Shown one piece after another: positions 1 through 7,133 of a stretch of 22,367 bases of DNA. This DNA comes from Ruminococcus sp. (GTDB lineage Bacteria > Bacillota > Clostridia > Oscillospirales > Ruminococcaceae), in assembly GCF_019417665.1 (NCBI RefSeq), contig NZ_DXUU01000001.1:126534-148900 (forward strand), read 5' to 3'. Within the stretch, counting starts at the first letter, position 1, and the number at the start of each line of letters is the position of its first letter. The notes under the pieces are model-generated. The model was not told the origin of the DNA. It was given only the letters and a program-made list of their open reading frames with translations, and ran no database searches. A program made the position numbers and the translations under genes.

Positions 1-622
1 GGATCACGTTTGCCGGTGTCGGCGTGGAAGCCGGCGAAGATTCCTGTGCGGAAACAAACCGTGTGCCGCAGCTGGTACAGAACATTGCGCCGGGCGTTCT
101 GGGCTTTCCACAATTCTGGCACAGTTCCACACCTGCGGCAGGCTGGGTGTAACCGGGCTGAGATGCTGCCGCCTGCTGTGCCGCTGCCTGCCGGGCTGCT
201 GCTTCTGCTTCTCTGGCAGCACGCTCTGCGGCTTCCTTTGCTGCACGTTCTTCCGCAAGCTGTTTTCCAACAGGATTCTCTGCGCCGCACTTGGTGCAGT
301 ACAGGACAGTTTCCGGGATCTCTGCGCCGCAGCCCTGGCAGATCAGAAGGTGCTTATTCCTTCGGATCTGCTCCCGGTATTCCTCTATTTTCTGCTGGCT
401 GGCAGCAATGGCGTCCAGATATTCCTGGAATGCTGGTTCTGCATCCTGTTCGTGCAGTTCCGCATACTTCTTGCCCATATTCAGATAGGCAGCATTGATC
501 GTGCGTTCCTCGTCGTTGATCATGCCGTTCAGGCGGATGGTATCCGTCGAGGTTTTTGTCTTTTCCACGACTGTATGGGTGGTGTCTGTAATGGTCTTTC
601 CGAGCTTATCAAAAAATGACAT
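1..622 (-). CDS. Double zinc-ribbon protein, 3' end cut by window edge
   Basis: Reading the minus strand from ATG at 622 gives 207 open codons without a stop, so the C-terminus lies outside the window. The protein begins MSFFDKLGKTITDTTHTVVE. Residues about 20-90 look helical and probably coiled-coil. A first zinc ribbon has CQGC (95-98) and CTKC (109-112). An Ala/Glu/Gln-rich helix spans about 120-155. A second ribbon has CQNC (168-171) and CTSC (182-185). Both ribbons are CxxC-x10-CxxC, the common zinc-ribbon/DUF7577-like layout of clostridial proteins of unknown role. No signal peptide or membrane segment is seen. The start is supported by GCGAGGAG just upstream and by a consensus promoter at 821-849. 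It is divergent from the two-component pair. I do not know its function; a scaffold or nucleic-acid-binding role would be a guess. Confidence 0.85.
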   Translation of the reverse strand, partial: MSFFDKLGKTITDTTHTVVEKTKTSTDTIRLNGMINDEERTINAAYLNMGKKYAELHEQDAEPAFQEYLDAIAASQQKIEEYREQIRRNKHLLICQGCGAEIPETVLYCTKCGAENPVGKQLAEERAAKEAAERAAREAEAAARQAAAQQAAASQPGYTQPAAGVELCQNCGKPRTPGAMFCTSCGTRFVSAQESSPASTPTPANVI

Positions 623-820
623 ATACTCCTCGCTTTCTGTGGTCTGTCTGACCGTTTCTTCCTGGGGGCAACCCTACACAAAGAAAACTTATACAGACCA
701 GTGCCTGTGCAGCAGTGCACCTGCCGCAGCCTATGAATGCCTCCCTCTGTGTACCGCAGAAATATGACCCGGTCTTTCCAGAATATTTCTGCCGTTTACA
801 GACAGATAATGTTACTCTAT

Positions 821-849
821 ATTATACTATACTTCATGATATCTTGCAA
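821..849 (-). promoter_or_regulatory. Sigma-A promoter of the zinc-ribbon gene
   Basis: On the minus strand, TTGCAA (844-849), a 17-nt spacer and a perfect TATAAT (821-826). The predicted start near 814 leaves an unusually long leader of about 190 nt before the ATG at 622. I see small inverted repeats in the leader but no recognised riboswitch. Confidence 0.75.
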
Positions 850-955
850 GCTTTTTTCCGGTTTTTTCACATATTTTTCGAATTCATGGTCTTACACCGC
901 CGCACCCGGTAAAGCTGTATATTTTTTTATGGCGAAAATGATTTGCAGCACTTTC

Positions 956-984
956 TTGATTTTTCCGGGAATATGTGGTATGCT
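956..984 (+). promoter_or_regulatory. Sigma-A promoter of the two-component operon
   Basis: TTGATT (956-961), exactly 17 nt, then TATGCT (979-984), preceded by TGG as an extended -10. The transcript would start near 991 and contain the hairpin repeat at 1079-1125 just before the ribosome site. It closely resembles the dnaA promoter at 17881-17909. Confidence 0.7.
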
Positions 985-1078
985 GAATAAAGCTTCGCTA
1001 TTCTTGTTTGAACATGCTCTAATCACCTTAAGCTTATTTCAATTTATTTGCAGTACAATGAACATGGGAAACTTGATA

Positions 1079-1125
1079 GGGCAATATTGCGCAAAGCCGA
1101 CAGATGTTCTTTGTGCGGTATTGCC
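1079..1125. repeat. Short M-family palindrome in the regulator 5' leader
   Basis: Arms GGCAATATTGCGCAAAG (1080-1096) and CTTTGTGCGGTATTGCC (1109-1125) are separated by 12 nt. As RNA all 17 positions can pair, three of them as G-U. The same end sequence occurs at 6782-6990 and 15003-15049, so this looks like a short deletion form of a palindromic element. It ends 5 nt before the ribosome site of the response-regulator gene. Confidence 0.75.
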
Positions 1126-1135
1126 ATAAGAAAGG

Positions 1136-1819
1136 ATGATGACCTTGAACATACTGGTAGTCGAGGATGAAGTACAGCTTGCGGACACTCTTGCCGAGAT
1201 CCTCAAACGTAACAAATACAATGTAGACGCTGTCTTTGACGGCGAGGATGGTCTGGAATATGCACGGACTGGCATCTATGACTGTATTCTGCTGGATATT
1301 ATGCTGCCAATACGCAGCGGCATTGAAGTGGTGCGCATTCTCCGTGAGGAAAAAATATCCACTCCAATTATGCTGCTGACAGCGAAATCAGAGGTAGAAG
1401 ATAAGATCCAAGGGCTGGACTGCGGTGCTGACGATTATCTGACAAAACCCTTTTCCACCGGCGAGCTTCTGGCACGGATCCGTGCCCTCACCCGGCGCAA
1501 AGGCGAAGTGGAAGTGGATCATCTTCACTTTCACGAATTGATGCTGAATCGCCAGACCTATGCTCTGACCCAGGGGGACAACAGCATGAAGCTCAGTCTC
1601 AAAGAATATCAGATCATGGAGATCCTCATGTCCAACCCCGGACAGATCATGCCAAAGGAACGCTTTATTGAAAAGATCTGGGGCTATGAGAGTGATGTGG
1701 AGTATAACAACATTGAGGTCTATATTTCCTTCCTGCGGAAAAAGCTGGCTGCGATCCAGTCCACGGTACAGATCCGGACAGCCCGGGGCATCGGCTATTT
1801 CCTGGAGAAAAAAGCATGA
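1136..1819 (+). CDS. OmpR/PhoB-family response regulator
   Basis: A 227-residue transcription factor of normal length for the family. The receiver domain (about 5-120) shows the acidic pair in VVEDE, the phospho-acceptor Asp54 in LLDIMLP, and TAK and KPF motifs near 85 and 107. The C-terminal winged helix (about 130-225) ends with the family-typical RTARGIGYFLEK. ATG occurs at 1136 and 1139, but AAAGG at 1131-1135 is too close to both. The TTG at 1145 (reading M/L-NILVVEDE) is 9 nt from it and may be the true start, making Asp54 residue 51. The stop overlaps the kinase start by 4 nt (ATGA), so the pair is translationally coupled. It is expected to be phosphorylated by that kinase and to bind promoters; its targets cannot be read here. 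Confidence 0.95.
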   Translation: MMTLNILVVEDEVQLADTLAEILKRNKYNVDAVFDGEDGLEYARTGIYDCILLDIMLPIRSGIEVVRILREEKISTPIMLLTAKSEVEDKIQGLDCGADDYLTKPFSTGELLARIRALTRRKGEVEVDHLHFHELMLNRQTYALTQGDNSMKLSLKEYQIMEILMSNPGQIMPKERFIEKIWGYESDVEYNNIEVYISFLRKKLAAIQSTVQIRTARGIGYFLEKKA

Positions 1820-3528
1820 TCCGGCGTGTACGGCGGCAGTTTATCCTGATCACCATGGCCATGCTGACAGCGCTGCTGATGGTTCCTCTGGTGGCGCTCA
1901 ATGTGATCACAGAAGCTATGAGCTATAATCAAACACGGGATCTGCTGGAGCAGATCGCCATCAGTGAGGCTGCCATACAGGAAAATGAATTCGATCCCCC
2001 CGATAACATGCCGCCGGATCAGCCAGAACCAAAGGCACGGGAAAATCAGAATTTCACTGCGGTCACCACTGCTGTCATCACTTCTGATAACACTGCGATC
2101 CAGACCATGACAATGACAACAGAAGCTGCCCGGACGAAAGCTTCCCAGACAGATCCTCAGCGTCCCATAGAAACCAAACCGGTTCAGACAAAACCACCAG
2201 TGACGACAACAGCGCCTGTTTCACGTGAAACAACACCCCGTATGACATCCACCGCACCCCAGTACACCAAACCGGAACAGACACTGCCTCCGAGACCTGA
2301 TCCAGAAGAGCCGGATCATCCGGAAGAGCCCTGGCATCCCTATGATGAATGGGATCCATATAAACCGGAAGATCCATGGTATGACGCTGTACAGGATGCT
2401 TACGATGCCGCACCTATGGCAATGCTTTGTACTCCTGAGCATGTCGCTATTTCCAGGCTCTCATCGGTTACTGCAACAACCGCAGCAGATACAGAAAAAA
2501 AGCAGAATGAACGTCTGATGTACAAAAAGGAAAATTCTGTCACAATTGACCACTTTCTCTGTTTTGCTGATGAAAACGGCAATCTGACCCACATGGACGG
2601 CACGGATACCTATTCTCGAGAGGACGGGCAGATGCTTCTGGATCATGTCGTGAAAAAAGGCGAGACTGACGGAAATTATGAGCAGCTGCAATTTTTTCGC
2701 AAGGATTTCACCGGCGGTTTTGTTGTGGTTTTTTCCGATCGAAGTGCAGATCATCTTTTGCTGAAACAGCTGCTCTCCGTGAGTATTCTGGTGTTTATCC
2801 TCATGGAAGGCGTGGTATTTTTTCTCACCATGATCCTGACCAAACGAGCCATGCGCCCTATGCAGGAGACTTTTGAACGGCAGCGGCAGTTTATTTCCGA
2901 CGCCGGGCACGAACTAAAAACGCCTTTGACGATTATTTCTGCCAACACGGATATTTTACAGGATGAGATCGGACCGAATAAATGGCTCAGTTACATTCAG
3001 TCCCAAACGGAACGGATGCGCACCCTCGTCAGCGATATGATGAACCTGACCAAGCTGGAAATGGGCAATCCACGGAAGGATTTCACATCATTCTCCCTCA
3101 GTGCAGCTGTTTCCAGTGCAGCGCTCCCCTTTGAGAGCCAGGCATTTGAACAGGAAAAAACGCTGACCTTGGAAATTCAGGAGGATTTGCAGTATACGGG
3201 GAATATGGAACAAATTGTGCAGCTGGTGGCGATTTTTATTGACAATGCCATCAAGTACAGCGATGAGCACGGCGAGATTCGAGTGACGCTTCAGCAAATC
3301 CGAGACAAGAAAACCCTGAAGATATTCAACACGGGAAAAGGTGTTACAGAAATTGAAAAGGAGAAGATCTTTGAGCGGTTCTACCGGAGCGATTCCTCAC
3401 GGGCACGCCGGACAGGCGGTTACGGACTGGGCCTTTCCATTGCAAAGAGCATTGCAGACACCCATCGAATCAAGATCCAGGTGGAATCTGAGTATGAGCA
3501 TTGGATCTGCTTTATACTGACGTTTTGA
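1816..3528 (+). CDS. Membrane sensor histidine kinase with Thr/Pro-rich ectodomain
   Basis: A 570-residue partner of the upstream regulator. TM1 is about 9-31 and TM2 about 318-340, so residues 32-317 are extracytoplasmic. Roughly 85-200 of that loop is low-complexity: first Thr/Pro/Gln-rich, then Pro/Glu/Asp/Trp-rich (for example PDPEEPDHPEEPWHPYDEWD). This suggests an extended stalk crossing the cell wall rather than a folded ligand domain. I see no clear HAMP domain. The HisKA H-box has His365 in DAGHELKTPLT. The ATPase domain has an N-box (FIDNAIKYS), a G1-like NTGKGV, an F-box (IFERFYR) and a G2 box (GYGLGLSI). A perfect parS site lies inside the stalk-coding part at 2217-2232. The gene is transcribed against the replication fork, unlike all others here. 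Its signal is unknown. Confidence 0.93.
   Translation: MIRRVRRQFILITMAMLTALLMVPLVALNVITEAMSYNQTRDLLEQIAISEAAIQENEFDPPDNMPPDQPEPKARENQNFTAVTTAVITSDNTAIQTMTMTTEAARTKASQTDPQRPIETKPVQTKPPVTTTAPVSRETTPRMTSTAPQYTKPEQTLPPRPDPEEPDHPEEPWHPYDEWDPYKPEDPWYDAVQDAYDAAPMAMLCTPEHVAISRLSSVTATTAADTEKKQNERLMYKKENSVTIDHFLCFADENGNLTHMDGTDTYSREDGQMLLDHVVKKGETDGNYEQLQFFRKDFTGGFVVVFSDRSADHLLLKQLLSVSILVFILMEGVVFFLTMILTKRAMRPMQETFERQRQFISDAGHELKTPLTIISANTDILQDEIGPNKWLSYIQSQTERMRTLVSDMMNLTKLEMGNPRKDFTSFSLSAAVSSAALPFESQAFEQEKTLTLEIQEDLQYTGNMEQIVQLVAIFIDNAIKYSDEHGEIRVTLQQIRDKKTLKIFNTGKGVTEIEKEKIFERFYRSDSSRARRTGGYGLGLSIAKSIADTHRIKIQVESEYEHWICFILTF
2217..2232. promoter_or_regulatory. parS: parS site inside the histidine-kinase gene
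   Basis: A perfect 16-bp TGTTTCACGTGAAACA, encoding residues 134-139 (P-V-S-R-E-T) of the kinase stalk. It is identical to the intergenic copies near parB, parA, mnmG and jag, and is the known ParB/Spo0J binding palindrome of Firmicutes. Confidence 0.92.
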
Positions 3529-3548
3529 ATTGCTTTTTCGCAAAGTGA

Positions 3549-3679
3549 TTTTCCACACTTTTCAACAATCGAAAAATTTCCAAAAAATAAAACCACCGAA
3601 ATCTACGTGATTTCGGCGGTTTTTTATATTTTTAGATCATCTGGTTTTCCACAGCGAAAGTTTAAAATGTGGAAAACCA
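3549..3679. promoter_or_regulatory. Three DnaA-box-like 9-mers, two as an inverted pair
   Basis: TTTTCCACA occurs at 3549-3557 and 3645-3653, and inverted as TGTGGAAAA at 3668-3676. The last two sit in a perfect 12-bp inverted repeat (TGGTTTTCCACA at 3642-3653, its complement at 3668-3679) with a 14-nt spacer. The 9-mer differs from consensus TTATCCACA at one base and equals boxes in the origin. This may be a DnaA-binding cluster outside oriC, or a hairpin beyond the serS stop. Binding is inferred. Confidence 0.5.
3589..3627. terminator. Intrinsic terminator between the kinase gene and serS
   Basis: Arms AACCACCGAAATC (3591-3603) and GATTTCGGCGGTT (3609-3621) have one mismatch and a 5-nt loop. 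A T-run follows on the plus strand and A-runs precede it, so it can end the kinase transcript and probably also serS read-through from the other side. Confidence 0.85.
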
Positions 3680-3705
3680 TGTTTATACAAGGCTGCAAAT
3701 CCTCA

Positions 3706-3745
3706 CGCCGCAGGCGGCAATGAAGTTTTTTGATCCAACCATTTT
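3706..3745 (+). repeat. R1 repeat, 5' module A only (truncated copy)
   Basis: Starts CGCCGCAGGCGGCAATGAAG and continues to GATCCA as in the copies at 8164, 19495 and 21658, then diverges just before the serS stop codon (3746-3748). Only the first hairpin (GCCGC/GCGGC) and the start of the second remain. It lies in the 3' flank of serS. Confidence 0.75.
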
Positions 3746-5029
3746 TTATTCCGGACGGATGCAGTCTGTAAACATGTAACGCTGAAGCGGCTCCGGAATA
3801 CGGATAGAACCGTCTTCGTTCAGATTATTCTCCAGGAATGCAATGAGCATACGAGGCGGTGCGACTACAGTATTATTCAAAGTATGGGCAAAATACTTGT
3901 TGCCGTCCTTATCCTTGACACGAATGCCCAGACGTCTTGCCTGTGCATCTCCCAGATTGGAGCAGCTGCCCACTTCAAAATACTTCTTCTGACGAGGAGA
4001 CCATGCTTCTACGTCAATGCTCTTGACCTTCAGGTCAGCCAGATCGCCAGAGCAGCACTCTAGTGTGCGCACCGGAATATCCATGCTGCGGAAGAATTCC
4101 ACGGTATAGCCGTACATCTTATGGAACCAGTCCATACTCTCCTCCGGCTTGCAGACAACGATCATTTCCTGCTTTTCAAACTGGTGAATCCGGTATACAC
4201 CACGTTCTTCAATACCGTGTGCACCCACTTCTTTCCGGAAGCAGGGAGAATAGCTGGTCAGAGTCTTAGGCAGTTCCTCCTCCGGTACAATGGTATCAAT
4301 GAACTTGCCGATCATGGAGTGTTCGCTCGTACCGATGAGGTAGAGATCCTCGCCCTCGATCTTGTACATCATGCCTTCCATTTCCGCAAAGCTCATTACA
4401 CCGGCAACCACATTGCTGCGGATCATAAAGGGCGGAATGTAATAGGTGAAACCCTTGTTGATCATGAAGTCACGGGCATATGCCAGAATGGACGAATGCA
4501 GGCGTGCAATATCACCGCAGAGATAATAAAAGCCGTTGCCGCTGGTTTTCCGGGCAGCGTCAATATCAATGCCGTGAAGCTTTTCCATAATATCCACATG
4601 ATAGGGCACTTCGAATTCCGGCACGAAGGGGTCACCGAAGCGTTCCACTTCCACATTCTCAGAATCGTCCTTGCCGATTGGAACAGAATCGTCAATAAAG
4701 TTCGGGATCACCAGCATGATCTCCCGAATACGTGCGGACAGCTCTGTCTCCAGCTTTTCCAGTTCCTCCAGCTTATCGCCGATTGCACCAACTTCTGCCT
4801 TAACTGCTTCTGCCTCATCCTTTTTGCCCTGTCCCATGAGTGCGCCGATCTTCTTGCTGATGGTTTTCCGCTGGCTGCGCAGTTCATCGCCCTGCACCTT
4901 TGCCTCACGGAATTTCTTATCCAGATCTGCTACTTCATCGACCAGAGGCAGCTTGTCGTCCTGAAACTTTTTGCGAATGTTTTCCTTTACTTTTTCCGGG
5001 TCATTCCGGATCCATTTGATATCGATCAT
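3746..5029 (-). CDS. serS: Seryl-tRNA synthetase
   Basis: A 427-residue class II synthetase charging tRNA-Ser in the cytosol, of normal length. Residues about 27-108 form the long antiparallel coiled coil that grips the tRNA variable arm. The catalytic core includes TSEH (234-237), motif 2 around FRKEVGAHG (264-272) with a following RIHQFEKQEM, EVGSCSN (352-358, usually E-I-S-S-C-S-N) and motif 3 with Arg393 (TVVAPPRMLIAFLEN). Motif 3 differs from the common N-G-S-x-L-A form, as in some clostridial SerRS proteins. AGGAAGGA lies upstream of the ATG. The gene follows parB after 65 nt holding a parS site and a small GGGAG/CTCCC hairpin (5054-5067). No T-box leader is visible, so it is probably expressed as the end of the parA-parB operon. 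Confidence 0.96.
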   Translation of the reverse strand: MIDIKWIRNDPEKVKENIRKKFQDDKLPLVDEVADLDKKFREAKVQGDELRSQRKTISKKIGALMGQGKKDEAEAVKAEVGAIGDKLEELEKLETELSARIREIMLVIPNFIDDSVPIGKDDSENVEVERFGDPFVPEFEVPYHVDIMEKLHGIDIDAARKTSGNGFYYLCGDIARLHSSILAYARDFMINKGFTYYIPPFMIRSNVVAGVMSFAEMEGMMYKIEGEDLYLIGTSEHSMIGKFIDTIVPEEELPKTLTSYSPCFRKEVGAHGIEERGVYRIHQFEKQEMIVVCKPEESMDWFHKMYGYTVEFFRSMDIPVRTLECCSGDLADLKVKSIDVEAWSPRQKKYFEVGSCSNLGDAQARRLGIRVKDKDGNKYFAHTLNNTVVAPPRMLIAFLENNLNEDGSIRIPEPLQRYMFTDCIRPE

Positions 5030-5077
5030 GGTTGCTTTTCCTTCCTATTTTCAGGGAGCATCCTCCCGTTTTATATT

Positions 5078-5093
5078 TGTTTCACGTGAAACA
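5078..5093. promoter_or_regulatory. parS: parS site between parB and serS
   Basis: Perfect TGTTTCACGTGAAACA, starting just beyond the parB stop codon (5095-5097). ParB nucleation and spreading here would cover its own operon. Confidence 0.93.
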
Positions 5094-5094
5094 C

Positions 5095-5931
5095 TTATTC
5101 TTTTGTCAGCCGCTGCGCCAATGCTGCCAGGTCATCCTTATCATAAAATTCCAGATTCAGCGTGCCCTTATTTTTCCCATAAGACACAGAAACACGCCGT
5201 CCTAGACGAGCTTCCAGGCTGATCTCGATCTCCGTAAAGAAGCTGTCCTCCTTAATAAAGGGCTGAGGTGCAGTCATTTTCGCCTCATTGGCGGCAATTT
5301 TCTCCACCGCACGCACCGTCAGCTTACCCTGAGATGCTTTCACCGCCGTATCCAACAGCAGATCATCGTCATGTATTCCCAGCAATGCACGGGCATGTCC
5401 GGCACTCAAGTCTCCCTGTTCCACCATTTTCTTGATGCCAAAGGGCAGCTTCAGCAGACGCAGGGAATTTGCCACTGCGCTCCGGGATTTTCCCACATGC
5501 TTCGCCACTTCATCCTGGGTCATGCTGAACTTTTTCATAAGCTGATCGTAGCCGTTTGCCTCTTCCATAGGGTTAAGGTTTTCCCGCTGCAAATTTTCGA
5601 TGAGGGCAATTGCCATAGTTTCCTCATCCGACAGCTCCCGGATCACTACAGGCACTTCATCCAGCCCCAGCATTCGTGCCGCACGCCAGCGGCGTTCTCC
5701 GGCGACGATCTGATAATTTAGTCCCAGAGGGCGCACCAGAATGGGCTGGATCATGCCGTACTGCTGAATGGAATCTGCCAGCGTTTGAATGGATTCTTCA
5801 CTGAACTGCTTTCTGGGCTGATCCCGGTTTGGTTCCAGTTCCGAAAGACGCAGTGTTTTTTTCACCTGCACATCGGCAGCATTTTCATCATAGAGAAAAT
5901 CCAGACCACTGCCCAATCCGCCAATTGTCAT
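5095..5931 (-). CDS. parB: Chromosome-partitioning protein ParB (Spo0J)
   Basis: A 278-residue CTP-dependent DNA clamp that loads at parS, recruits SMC/condensin to the origin and stimulates ParA. The N-domain carries the CTP-binding boxes GERRWRAA (78-85) and ENLQREN (112-118). The helix-turn-helix lies at about 137-163 (MTQDEVAKHVGKSRSAVANS), and the C-terminal 60 residues form the dimer domain. The start overlaps the parA stop by 4 nt (ATGA), so the two are coupled. It differs from the second ParB-family gene at 7134-7952, which is Noc-like, by pairing with parA and by the canonical W in GERRW. Confidence 0.95.
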   Translation of the reverse strand: MTIGGLGSGLDFLYDENAADVQVKKTLRLSELEPNRDQPRKQFSEESIQTLADSIQQYGMIQPILVRPLGLNYQIVAGERRWRAARMLGLDEVPVVIRELSDEETMAIALIENLQRENLNPMEEANGYDQLMKKFSMTQDEVAKHVGKSRSAVANSLRLLKLPFGIKKMVEQGDLSAGHARALLGIHDDDLLLDTAVKASQGKLTVRAVEKIAANEAKMTAPQPFIKEDSFFTEIEISLEARLGRRVSVSYGKNKGTLNLEFYDKDDLAALAQRLTKE

Positions 5932-6749
5932 TCGCTTTCACGCTCCCTTTTCTTTCCGAATACCAGCATACGCCGCTTTTTCTCCGGCGGCTTTTCTCCC
6001 AGAAGCTCCATGCCAAGCTGCATATATGCCTCTGCGCCCTTGGACAGCCGATCATAATACATAACCGGCTTGCCATGGCTGGGCGCTTCCGAAAGCCGCA
6101 CATTCCGGGGGATCTTTGTCTGGAATACCTTTCCCGGAAAATACTTTTCCACTTCTTCTTCCACCTGCCGTGACACATTCAACCGCGGGTCAAACATGAC
6201 GAACAAAATTCCGCCGATATCCAAAGTGGGATTATAATTGCTGCGCACCACTTTAATTGTATTAGTCAGCTGAGACAACCCCTCCAGGGCGTAGAACTCC
6301 GCAAGCATGGGGATCAGCAGCTTGTCAGCTGCTACCAGTCCATTGATCGTGAGCAGACCCAGCGCCGGCGGACAATCAATGAGGATGTAGTCATAATCCA
6401 GCTTACAAGTCAGCAGCTGCATTTTCAGGCGATTCATGCGGTTGTCCATATTGGACAACTCCAGCTCTGCCCCGGCGAGAGTATTTCGTGCCGGCAGGAT
6501 GCTGACGTTTTCAAAAGCAGTCCGCACGATTGCCTCCTGGATGCTGTTTTTGCCGATGAGCACCTCATAGGACGAAGCTGTCAGATGCTTTTTCTTAATG
6601 CCAAATCCCGTCGTGGTGTTGCCCTGGGGGTCAATATCCACACAGAGCACCCGTTTTCCCCGAGAACCGAGATAAGCGCCCAGGTTCACAACTGTTGTGG
6701 ATTTTCCCACGCCGCCCTTCTGATTGGCCACTGCATACACCATACTCAC
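5928..6749 (-). CDS. parA: Chromosome-partitioning ATPase ParA (Soj)
   Basis: A 273-residue deviant Walker-A ATPase that acts with ParB in origin segregation and, in Bacillus, regulates DnaA. It shows KGGVGKST (11-18), the Walker A' Asp in DIDPQGN (38-44) and DYILIDCPPALG (Walker B) near 115. The reading frame stays open upstream to an ATG at 6797, but those extra residues (MCGIALK...) are encoded by the end of the M repeat. I choose GTG at 6749, which has AAAGGAAG 7 nt upstream; the ATG at 6743 is the alternative. A promoter lies at 7004-7032, so the whole M repeat falls in the 5' leader. It is followed by parB with a 4-nt overlap. Confidence 0.94.
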   Translation of the reverse strand: MSMVYAVANQKGGVGKSTTVVNLGAYLGSRGKRVLCVDIDPQGNTTTGFGIKKKHLTASSYEVLIGKNSIQEAIVRTAFENVSILPARNTLAGAELELSNMDNRMNRLKMQLLTCKLDYDYILIDCPPALGLLTINGLVAADKLLIPMLAEFYALEGLSQLTNTIKVVRSNYNPTLDIGGILFVMFDPRLNVSRQVEEEVEKYFPGKVFQTKIPRNVRLSEAPSHGKPVMYYDRLSKGAEAYMQLGMELLGEKPPEKKRRMLVFGKKRERESE

Positions 6750-6781
6750 GCTGTTTCTTCCTTTCTGCGCATAAACTTTAA

Positions 6782-6990
6782 GGGCAATACCGCACAAAGA
6801 TTGTGCGTCAGATGTACTCTACGAGTATAAACTTCGTCAGATTTTTCGTCAGATGAGACAAAAAGCGCAGTGAATACCCACGGGCACAAGTACTTTGTGT
6901 ATTCACGAGCATTTTTGTGAAATATGACGGAAAAGATGCAAGCATATGACGTGCAGAGCCGTCAGGCGAGCTTTGTGCGGTGTTGCCTCA
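6782..6990. repeat. Long M-family palindromic element in the parA leader
   Basis: Terminal inverted repeats GGGCAATACCGCACAAAG (6782-6799) and CTTTGTGCGGTGTTGCC (6971-6987) bound about 205 bp. An internal pair GTGAATAC/GTATTCAC lies near the centre, and CGTCAGA-type motifs recur. No ORF is visible, so it resembles a MITE. The element lies entirely between the predicted parA transcription start (about 6997) and its ribosome site. Confidence 0.75.
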
Positions 6991-7003
6991 GGTTATTTCT
7001 TTT

Positions 7004-7032
7004 ATTATAGCATGATTTCTGCCGGTTGTAAA
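7004..7032 (-). promoter_or_regulatory. Sigma-A promoter of parA-parB(-serS)
   Basis: On the minus strand, TTTACA (7027-7032), 17 nt, TATAAT (7004-7009). Start predicted near 6997, giving a leader of about 250 nt. Confidence 0.8.
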
Positions 7033-7070
7033 GGCTTTGGGGAAATTTTTTAGGAAAAAGAGCAAGAAAT

Positions 7071-7086
7071 TGTTTCACGTGAAACA
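7071..7086. promoter_or_regulatory. parS: parS site upstream of the parA promoter
   Basis: Perfect TGTTTCACGTGAAACA, 16 nt from the parS-like site at 7102-7117, between the noc terminator and the parA promoter. Confidence 0.93.
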
Positions 7087-7128
7087 AAAAAAGCAGGGCA
7101 GCGTTTCACGTGAAACATTGCCCTTGCT
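7086..7128 (-). terminator. noc terminator whose stem contains a parS-like site
   Basis: On the minus strand the arms AGCAAGGGCA (7119-7128) and TGCCCTGCT (7092-7100) pair with one bulged A. They enclose the palindrome at 7102-7117 and are followed by TTTTTTT. The sequence CGTTTCACGTGAAACA differs from parS at the first base only. The hairpin follows the noc stop codon by 5 nt. Confidence 0.8.
7102..7117. promoter_or_regulatory. parS: parS-like site, one mismatch
   Basis: CGTTTCACGTGAAACA; the 14-bp core GTTTCACGTGAAAC is intact and only the outermost base differs. Probably still bound by ParB, but it also forms the inner terminator stem of noc. Confidence 0.75.
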
Positions 7129-7133
7129 AAGTT

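Noticed and set aside
10..498. 162-codon plus-strand ORF at the window start
   Set aside because: It lies opposite the zinc-ribbon gene, whose cysteine pattern and start signals are clear.
737..1129. 130-codon plus-strand ORF before the response regulator
   Set aside because: It contains the promoter at 956-984 and the M palindrome and has no ribosome site.
4121..5089. Plus-strand 322-codon ORF opposite serS
   Set aside because: It is the complement of a fully conserved seryl-tRNA synthetase, has no ribosome site and no recognisable protein features.
5030..5094. T-box riboswitch before serS
   Set aside because: The interval is only 65 nt and holds parS and a 5-bp hairpin; there is no room for or trace of a T-box.
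6750..6797. N-terminal extension of ParA starting at ATG 6797
   Set aside because: The extension is encoded by the M-repeat end and has no ribosome site; GTG 6749 has a well-placed AAAGGAAG and keeps the family-typical N-terminus.
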